Assembly (NCBI RefSeq): GCF_900566075.1
Contig: NZ_UPHU01000001.1
Span: 6,200,325-6,264,324, forward strand
Source of the DNA: Mycobacterium pseudokansasii
Lineage (GTDB): Bacteria > Actinomycetota > Actinomycetes > Mycobacteriales > Mycobacteriaceae
Reading direction: 5' to 3'
Length of the DNA: 64,000 bases
Below are positions 58,783-64,000 of the stretch, one piece after another. Under the pieces are notes generated by a model. That model saw only the letters and a list, made by a program, of their open reading frames with translations, made no database searches and was not told the DNA's origin. Position 1 is the first letter of the stretch. Each line of letters starts with the position of its first letter. The position numbers and the translations under genes were made by a program.

Positions 58783-59804
58783 GGCACTGCCCGCTCGGCA
58801 TCGGGAACGTATTTGTCGGCCAGTCCCGCGGTAATTTCGAATAGCCGCAGCCGCGACTTCTTCTTTAACTCGTGCACCGTATCGATGATTCCGCCTTTAG
58901 CCAGATGCGGATCGAACGGCATTTCCTCCACGATCGCACCGACCTTGGTAAACCGTTCGGTCAAGTAGGCCAGCGCATCCTTGTCAGTGATGGCATCGGT
59001 GTGATTGATGATGACCGTGCTTCGCGAAACCAGTTCGTGGTATCCCTGCGACCGCAGGTAATCCACCGCCCGCAACACCGGCCGGGAGCGGTCCGCCGTA
59101 ATCCCGGAGACGAATACCAGGGTGTCGGTATTCTGCAGCACCGGCTTCATCACTTCGTGCTCCAGGTCGGCGGAGGTGTCGACAATGATCACGGTGTGGG
59201 TTCGCCGGAGCCGGGATAGCACACCGGAGAACATTGCCGGGACCAGCGGCCTGGGCTGGTCCGATGTCCGATTTCCGGCCAGCACATCAAGGCCCACCGT
59301 GTTTTGCCCGAGGTATTCGCGAATGTCCGCATAACCTTGGACGTCGGTGTCGTTGATGATGGCCGAGTAATCGCCTGGCGGAGACTCGTCGATACGGTCG
59401 GCCAGGGTGCCGAAGCCGGGCACCGCATCGATAGCAATCACGTTATCCGGCCGGCATTCACGGAACACGCCGCCGACGCAGGCAGCCATCGTCGTCACCC
59501 CCACCCCGCCCTTGCCGGAGACAATCGTGATGACATATTGGCGACGGATATGACGACGGATACGGGCCTGTAAATCGCGGTAATGACGTTCACGAGGCGA
59601 TTCGCCGGGGTTAATGTTGTGAAATGAAGCGGTATAGATGAATTTGCGCCAGCCTGAGCCCGGCGGAATCTTTCGCGGGGCAGCCAGGTCGGTAATGCGC
59701 ATTGTGTCGGATACCGAATCTCGAAAGTTGCGCCGCGCCGACGGATCCCCCCGGCCGAACGCACCTTCGTCTGACATATTCGGATCATTCCAAGGGCTCG
59801 TCAC
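58779..59804 (-). CDS. ESX-2 MinD/ParA-like protein (Rv3888c type)
   Basis: The 341 residues contain an N-terminal linker and a MinD-type domain with the signature lysine in [11 protein letters not shown] near 97-107. The P-loop lysine is replaced by Val (GKGGVG-V-TT). [15 protein letters not shown] and [12 protein letters not shown] follow. It is the ESX-2 counterpart of EspI but lacks the proline-rich arm. Loss of the invariant P-loop lysine suggests weak or no ATP hydrolysis. Its stop overlaps eccD2. Confidence 0.9.
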   Translation of the reverse strand: MTSPWNDPNMSDEGAFGRGDPSARRNFRDSVSDTMRITDLAAPRKIPPGSGWRKFIYTASFHNINPGESPRERHYRDLQARIRRHIRRQYVITIVSGKGGVGVTTMAACVGGVFRECRPDNVIAIDAVPGFGTLADRIDESPPGDYSAIINDTDVQGYADIREYLGQNTVGLDVLAGNRTSDQPRPLVPAMFSGVLSRLRRTHTVIIVDTSADLEHEVMKPVLQNTDTLVFVSGITADRSRPVLRAVDYLRSQGYHELVSRSTVIINHTDAITDKDALAYLTERFTKVGAIVEEMPFDPHLAKGGIIDTVHELKKKSRLRLFEITAGLADKYVPDAERAVP

Positions 59805-59896
59805 GACGGCGATGCTAACATAATTCGTGATTCCACGTTTACCTCGTACAGTGGACCCTCAGCTGCGTAAACGTTAATATTCGCGGCCAATGTAAT

Positions 59897-60727
59897 TTAG
59901 ACCACACGCCGGTAGGAGTACCACTCATCACCGGCGGGCAAGCGCCGGATGAGCCGCTGCACCGCACCACTGATGTCACCCCGCGAACCGGGCGACAGTA
60001 CCTGATAGCGCCGCCGCCCTGACATCACACTTTCCACGCAGATACGACCGGCCGGGGTATCGATGATGGTTACTGCGGTATCGCCGATGAGTGTGCGCGC
60101 GGTTTTCTCCGGACCGACTCCGGCCTGCAGCGCCACGATGGTCGCCTGCGCGGAACGGGCCGGATCGGCGGCCATGGTGACGACCTGCAGCTGGTCGGCA
60201 TCCAAATGTTGGCTGAGCAGAAAGGATCGCAGGCTGGCAGCGTCGCGCACCGACGCCAGCAGTTCTTCGGTATCCACGGTGACCGGTCGCAGTCGGGCCA
60301 CTTCAGCTACGCCGCACAACCTTTCGACCTGACCCACAACCAGCTCACCGGCCGTGGTCTCGTCGTTGGCAATGCCGGCCGGGTAAAGCCGCACCGCCTC
60401 GCCGTGGCGTTCCAACACCACCCACCAGCATGCGAATCGGCAGATGGCAGCGCGTGTCGGCTCCAGGCCGGGCACCCCGATTGTTACCAACAACCCCAGG
60501 TCGCGCCGCAAGAGCACGGTCAACCATTCGCGGATCATCGGGTCGACGTTGCCGGATTCGTCCAAAGCGCCCGCGGCTCGAAGCTCGGCGGCGATTGGGT
60601 GGCGTAACGCGCGCTCGGCAGTGTCCAGCCGCGGTAACAACGGCCGCAATCCGAGTTCCGGGCATATCTGTTCCACCCCGGTGACGGCTTGCAAAGCCCA
60701 CAAGCCGTCGACCGTCGTTGTCAGCAT
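59897..60727 (-). CDS. espG2: ESX-2 chaperone EspG2
   Basis: From ATG 60727 the protein has 276 residues, the length of M. tuberculosis EspG2; a longer frame to 60793 has no better support. The N-terminus MLTTTVDGLWALQAVTGV and the C-terminal PAGDEWYSYRRVV fit the EspG fold. It should bind the PE36-PPE69 pair encoded upstream. It is separated by 92 bp from the ATPase gene and by 123 bp from esxC. Confidence 0.92.
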   Translation of the reverse strand: MLTTTVDGLWALQAVTGVEQICPELGLRPLLPRLDTAERALRHPIAAELRAAGALDESGNVDPMIREWLTVLLRRDLGLLVTIGVPGLEPTRAAICRFACWWVVLERHGEAVRLYPAGIANDETTAGELVVGQVERLCGVAEVARLRPVTVDTEELLASVRDAASLRSFLLSQHLDADQLQVVTMAADPARSAQATIVALQAGVGPEKTARTLIGDTAVTIIDTPAGRICVESVMSGRRRYQVLSPGSRGDISGAVQRLIRRLPAGDEWYSYRRVV

Positions 60728-60850
60728 GCCGTTTTCACCTCTATGTAGAAAGAGAAGGTGGGGCATACGCGCAGCCTTGCGCGTTTGCCCCACCCCACTC
60801 GGGACCCACGTTGCCGCGGGTACATCCCGTGACCTTACGACTGATCGGGC

Positions 60851-61138
60851 CTAGAACAAGCCCGCGATCGCCTGGTCGGTTCCGAGCGCGTTGTCCAGAA
60901 CGTGGCTAGTCGTGGTTCCGTGCTGACCTACCGTCTCGATGAGGCCCTGCAGCCCGGACAGCATCTGCGTCTGGGCGTCGAAGAACCCCTGCGCACCGTG
61001 GCCCGCGAAAAACTCCTGCAGCGCATTCGTCTTGTTCGCGGTGTCTTCGTGAATCTCGTGCAGCTGGCCGGCACGCGAACCAACATCGGTGGCGAAGTCG
61101 GATACGGCTCCCGGGTTATAAGTGATCTGGTCTGACAT
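60851..61138 (-). CDS. esxC: ESX-2 WXG100-family protein EsxC
   Basis: The 95-residue helical hairpin has F-A-G at 44-46 in place of the W-x-G turn (QEFFAGHG). It starts MSDQITYNPG and is preceded by GAAGGAAG. It is the EsxA-like partner of EsxD, encoded 55 bp upstream. The C-terminus ends in LGTDQAIAGLF without an obvious Y-x3-D/E signal. Confidence 0.93.
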   Translation of the reverse strand: MSDQITYNPGAVSDFATDVGSRAGQLHEIHEDTANKTNALQEFFAGHGAQGFFDAQTQMLSGLQGLIETVGQHGTTTSHVLDNALGTDQAIAGLF

Positions 61139-61193
61139 CGTTGACTTCCTTCCGAAGCGGTGTGTGGACTAGGGGACTAGGGGTAGCAGTAGG

Positions 61194-61520
61194 TCAGGAT
61201 CCGTGCCCGCCGCCGAACAGGGCTTGGAACGCGTGCTGCGAGTCCGCTTCGTGCGATTCCATCAGAGCCGCAGCCTGGGTCAGGCCTTCGGCGAGGCGCG
61301 TGCCGCCCGTCAAGACCTTGTTCAACTCATTGGTGATCTCGCTGGCGGTCGCGTGGGAAGCAACCACGCCCGCACCTGACCAGGTCGCCGGATTCATCAC
61401 GTTTTCCTGGTTTGATAGGTAACCCTGCGCAATGGCCATGGCGTGCTCCATGTTCGCCTGAATATCGTGGGCGGTACTGCGCAACATCTGCGGTGTTACC
61501 TGGATCGTGTTGTCTGCCAC
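61194..61520 (-). CDS. esxD: ESX-2 WXG100-family protein EsxD
   Basis: The 108-residue protein has W-x-G at 47-49 (WSG). It lacks a recognisable C-terminal Y-x3-D/E signal; the C-terminus is Gly/His-rich (FGGGHGS). It lies upstream of esxC in the same transcript, after AAGGAGAAAG. The pair is presumed to form a heterodimer exported by ESX-2. Confidence 0.92.
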   Translation of the reverse strand: MADNTIQVTPQMLRSTAHDIQANMEHAMAIAQGYLSNQENVMNPATWSGAGVVASHATASEITNELNKVLTGGTRLAEGLTQAAALMESHEADSQHAFQALFGGGHGS

Positions 61521-61627
61521 GGGACTTTCTCCTTACTACGGTGAGCCGTTCCGCCCTTGAATATCGGGGCATGTCGCGAAGTTTATGGCCGCTATGTCGA
61601 CCTGTCGATTCACCCTGTGCGCTGGCC

Positions 61628-62830
61628 TTACCTCCGGTCGTCGACGACTCGCACCGTCGCTGGTTGCTCGGACTTACCGTGGGATCCGCGATGACCCCCG
61701 GCTGCATGGCCAACCGGCATACCGCCGATGGGGGCCCCGCTCATCGCGGTCGTCGTCGGCGGACGGACCGCCTCGGCGCCTAACGCCCCGCTGGGCCGCA
61801 GACCCACCGGCCGGCCGCTGGATCCGGACTCGAAGGCACTGACCGGACGAGTGAAGCTGGTCGCGGACATACCAGCGCTACCGAGGGAGGCACTCCCGCC
61901 GCCGGCTCCGACCGACGCCTCGGTCGCGGCAGCCCCAGCGGCGGCCGAAGCCGCCGAGGCGCCCGGCGCCGCACCGCCCATGCCGAGAGCGCCGGGATTG
62001 GCAAACATGCCCATCATCGACTGCAACGGCTGCATCGCGCTCATCGGTGCCTGCATCAGCCCAGCCGGAGCCTGCAAGGCCTGGGGGACCGCTTGCATCA
62101 TTGACTGGACCGGCTGCATGAACGTGCCGATTTGGTTGCCGAAGTTTTCGCCGGCCGACGTCGATTGACCAGCGCCGCTCGTCCCCGCCTGCACGCCCTG
62201 GTAGGCGGACCGCATCCCGTCACCGGCCGCGGCTTCCGCAGCCGCCTGCCCGACGGCCGAGGCCGCCTGGGCCGGCGCCGCGGGCGAGCCACCCATGGCC
62301 GACACGGGCGGCGGAATCGCCAGGCTTTCGGCTAACCCGGCCAGGATCGCCCCATAACTCGCGCCGACCGCCGAGTTGTTCGGCCACATCACCCCGAAAT
62401 ACTCCACATCCAAGGACACAATTCGCGGCGTCAACGCCCCCAACACAAGCGGATTGATGCCATTGTCGACTCCCCACTCGTCGCGGTTTTCCATGCATTC
62501 GGGAGCAGGGCGCATGGCACCGGTGGCGGTCTCAAATGCCGTGATGGCGGCCGACACCACCGCCGGCTTGACGTCTACCCAGCCGGCTAGACCGTGCAGG
62601 GAGGCATTGAGCATGGTCACGTTAAGCGCCGAGGCAGCCGAGCCGAGGCCAAGCCAGCTCGCCGCCGTGGCAACGGTATTAATCGCTGATGCGATACCTG
62701 AGGCGTGGTGCGTTGCACCCAACGTCGTCCAAGCCGTCTGGTTGGCCACATGAGTGGCCACTCCGGTTCCTGCCTTGAGCAGCAGGTCGTTGGCCTCAGG
62801 TGTACGCGCAGCCCATCCTGGATCGGGCAT
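61628..62830 (-). CDS. PPE69: PPE family protein PPE69
   Basis: The 400 residues open with MPDPGWAARTPEANDLLL, where the canonical PPE tripeptide is replaced by PDPGW, as in M. tuberculosis PPE69. The helical N-terminal domain is followed from about 190 by an Ala/Gly/Met-rich tail, with HAAGGHRGSHGKSEQ near the end. It starts 6 bases after the PE36 stop, the typical PE-PPE pairing. Confidence 0.93.
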   Translation of the reverse strand: MPDPGWAARTPEANDLLLKAGTGVATHVANQTAWTTLGATHHASGIASAINTVATAASWLGLGSAASALNVTMLNASLHGLAGWVDVKPAVVSAAITAFETATGAMRPAPECMENRDEWGVDNGINPLVLGALTPRIVSLDVEYFGVMWPNNSAVGASYGAILAGLAESLAIPPPVSAMGGSPAAPAQAASAVGQAAAEAAAGDGMRSAYQGVQAGTSGAGQSTSAGENFGNQIGTFMQPVQSMMQAVPQALQAPAGLMQAPMSAMQPLQSMMGMFANPGALGMGGAAPGASAASAAAGAAATEASVGAGGGSASLGSAGMSATSFTRPVSAFESGSSGRPVGLRPSGALGAEAVRPPTTTAMSGAPIGGMPVGHAAGGHRGSHGKSEQPATVRVVDDRR

Positions 62831-62836
62831 GCGCGC

Positions 62837-63142
62837 TTACCCCCCTAGCGCCGCTGCCGCTGCGCGCTCCGCCTCGGTCATCACGTACACGCCTGACGCA
62901 AGGCCCTGTGCCCCGGAGAACAAGCCGCGCTGGGCGGCATGCTCGGCCACGACACCCAGGTAGCCGCTGCCGCAGGCATTCAACGCCGCCGAGAACATCG
63001 CCGAGTCGGGGTCACCACCCATGGGGGTCGTCCCGAGCAGGGCCGGCGCCGCCGCCGAGGCTGCCGCCTCGGTTTCCGCGCTGATCGCCGACTCGGCACC
63101 CGCCGACGCCAAGACTGCCTCCGGTTGCACAGACCAAACCAT
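62837..63142 (-). CDS. PE36: PE family protein PE36
   Basis: I place the start at ATG 63142 because GGAGGGTG lies 6 bases upstream; 101 residues result. The PE-like start MVWSVQPEAVLASAG contains Pro-Glu at 7-8. Two helices and a C-terminal YVMTEAERA follow, a Y-x3-E secretion signal. The M. tuberculosis PE36 is annotated with 77 residues, so this form is longer. It pairs with PPE69. Confidence 0.88.
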   Translation of the reverse strand: MVWSVQPEAVLASAGAESAISAETEAAASAAAPALLGTTPMGGDPDSAMFSAALNACGSGYLGVVAEHAAQRGLFSGAQGLASGVYVMTEAERAAAAALGG

Positions 63143-63366
63143 GTTCACCCTCCGAATACTGTCCCGCAATGAGACGTGTTGATCAGTGAGTCTAGTGCGA
63201 GTCGGACGATCGCGTATTCACAAGTTGGCGCCCGGCATGATCTGCGGCTTTAGATTTAGATTTAGAGCTCGGCGGACAGGCGCTGCGTAAGTTCCGCCGC
63301 GGCAACCGTGGGCCGGCCCCACATCGACGACCCACAGGGCCAATGAGGTGGCCAGCCGGCTCCAGC

Positions 63367-63743
63367 TCACAAGATGCCCGCTGAGCGAGCCCAATTCGCG
63401 AGCAATGGTCCGACGAAATACGCCGCGATAGAAAGGGGCAGTCCCACCCATACGCACCGCGTACGCCACCGAAAGGCCGCGACCAGGACGACAGGCATTA
63501 CCGCGGCCACCACGGAACAGATAAGTGCAATGAACGGAAGCGACGCTGCCCAGTGCTGGCGTCGGCTGTGCATATTTCGCGGGCATCATCGCCTTGGCAA
63601 TTGTCGCCGAGCATCGTCGCCGCGATCAGCCACATCCAGGAAGCCAGCGCCGCGATCGAAGCGAGGACACCGATCGATCCGGCATACGCAGCCAGATGCA
63701 GTCCGCGTCGATCTCGGGACTTCGGACTAGCTTCTGGGTGCAT
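63367..63743 (-). pseudogene. Frameshifted small membrane protein in the ESX-2 operon
   Basis: ATG 63743, with AGGTGAG just upstream, starts a frame encoding a basic N-terminus (EASPKSRDRRG) and one membrane helix (GVLASIAALASWMWLIAATM), then ICTADA. Near 63560-63590 the protein-like sequence shifts to another frame, with QHWAASLPFIALICSVVAAVMPVVL and a third helix ending at 63367. The total length (377 bases) is not a multiple of three. A single indel would explain it; a sequence error is possible. Function unknown. Confidence 0.6.
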
Positions 63744-63791
63744 CAACTCACCTAACGTTGTGCCCAAAGCGACGACCCGAGCCCGCCGCCG

Positions 63792-64000
63792 CTACCCTGT
63801 GGCAAGCGTCGACGGGATTCCCACCAACACTCCTTCGACCGCGTCATCGGTGTCCACCAACAGAGCGCGTCCGGGCGGTAAGGCTTGTGCCCGGACCAAT
63901 CGGTTGATCCGGTTTTGCGGATCGTTATCCATATACAGCTGAGCCACTTTCGCTGAGGTCTGGAAGCGCATCCACGGATCCATCGGCATGGTCGACCAGT
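63792..64000 (-). CDS. eccC2: C-terminal end of a probable EccC2 ATPase, partial
   Basis: The frame is open to the right edge and ends at 63792, giving 69 residues. The segment RAQALPPGRALLVDTDD followed by a short beta end (GVLVGIPS) is typical for the last strands of FtsK/EccC ATPase domains, compared with [11 protein letters not shown] of EccCb1 here. In M. tuberculosis eccC2 precedes PE36 in this order. Without the rest of the protein the call leans on gene order. Confidence 0.55.
   Translation of the reverse strand, partial: WSTMPMDPWMRFQTSAKVAQLYMDNDPQNRINRLVRAQALPPGRALLVDTDDAVEGVLVGIPSTLATG

Overview
The window is a high-GC mycobacterial chromosome segment, almost certainly from a slow-growing species close to the M. 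tuberculosis / M. kansasii branch. Protein after protein matches, in order, the M. tuberculosis run from Rv3840 to about Rv3894c. The species cannot be named from sequence reading alone. Differences from M. tuberculosis argue for a non-tuberculous relative: a third DinB polymerase, an extra F420-type oxidoreductase, an SRPBCC gene next to whiB6, and greatly expanded proline/glycine repeats in Esp proteins. ESX-2 is generally confined to slow growers, which fits.

Left part (1-11.4 kb), iron, oxidative-stress and nucleoid genes: the tail of an LCP-like protein, bfrB behind two candidate IdeR boxes, glpQ1 with a zinc-ribbon membrane gene, a 615-bp non-coding stretch with short iterons and DnaA-box-like 9-mers, a 51-residue membrane peptide gene, sodA with a strong downstream hairpin, an Rv3847-like gene, a GDT1/UPF0016 transporter under a yybP-ykoY manganese riboswitch, espR (the ESX-1 regulator), two small hypothetical genes, hns-like, rraA, and the divergent ethA/ethR pair with its operator.

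Middle part (11.4-26.6 kb): a broken MEDS-domain gene, a LexA-box-controlled dinB polymerase, a PHP-domain protein coupled to a small membrane protein, an LLM oxidoreductase, glutamate synthase gltBD, a MinD-like ATPase with a proline-rich repeat arm (Rv3860 type), an SRPBCC protein, whiB6, and a divergent FHA protein that also seems to carry helix-turn-helix modules.

ESX-1 (26.9-51.9 kb) is complete: espE-espF-espG1-espH-eccA1-eccB1-eccCa1-eccCb1-PE35-PPE68-esxB-esxA-espI-eccD1-espJ on the plus strand, then espK, espL-espB, eccE1 and mycP1 on the minus strand. Together they encode the membrane core (EccB/C/D/E), the protease MycP1, the AAA+ ATPase EccA1, the EspG1 chaperone and the secreted heterodimers.

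ESX-2 (52.0-64 kb) follows directly on the minus strand. In transcription order it reads a partial EccC2-like end, a frameshifted small membrane gene, PE36, PPE69, esxD, esxC, espG2, a MinD-like ATPase, eccD2, mycP2, eccE2 and eccA2. Most junctions overlap or are very short, consistent with one operon. Apart from the frameshifted gene I see no decay, so ESX-2 looks coding-competent here.
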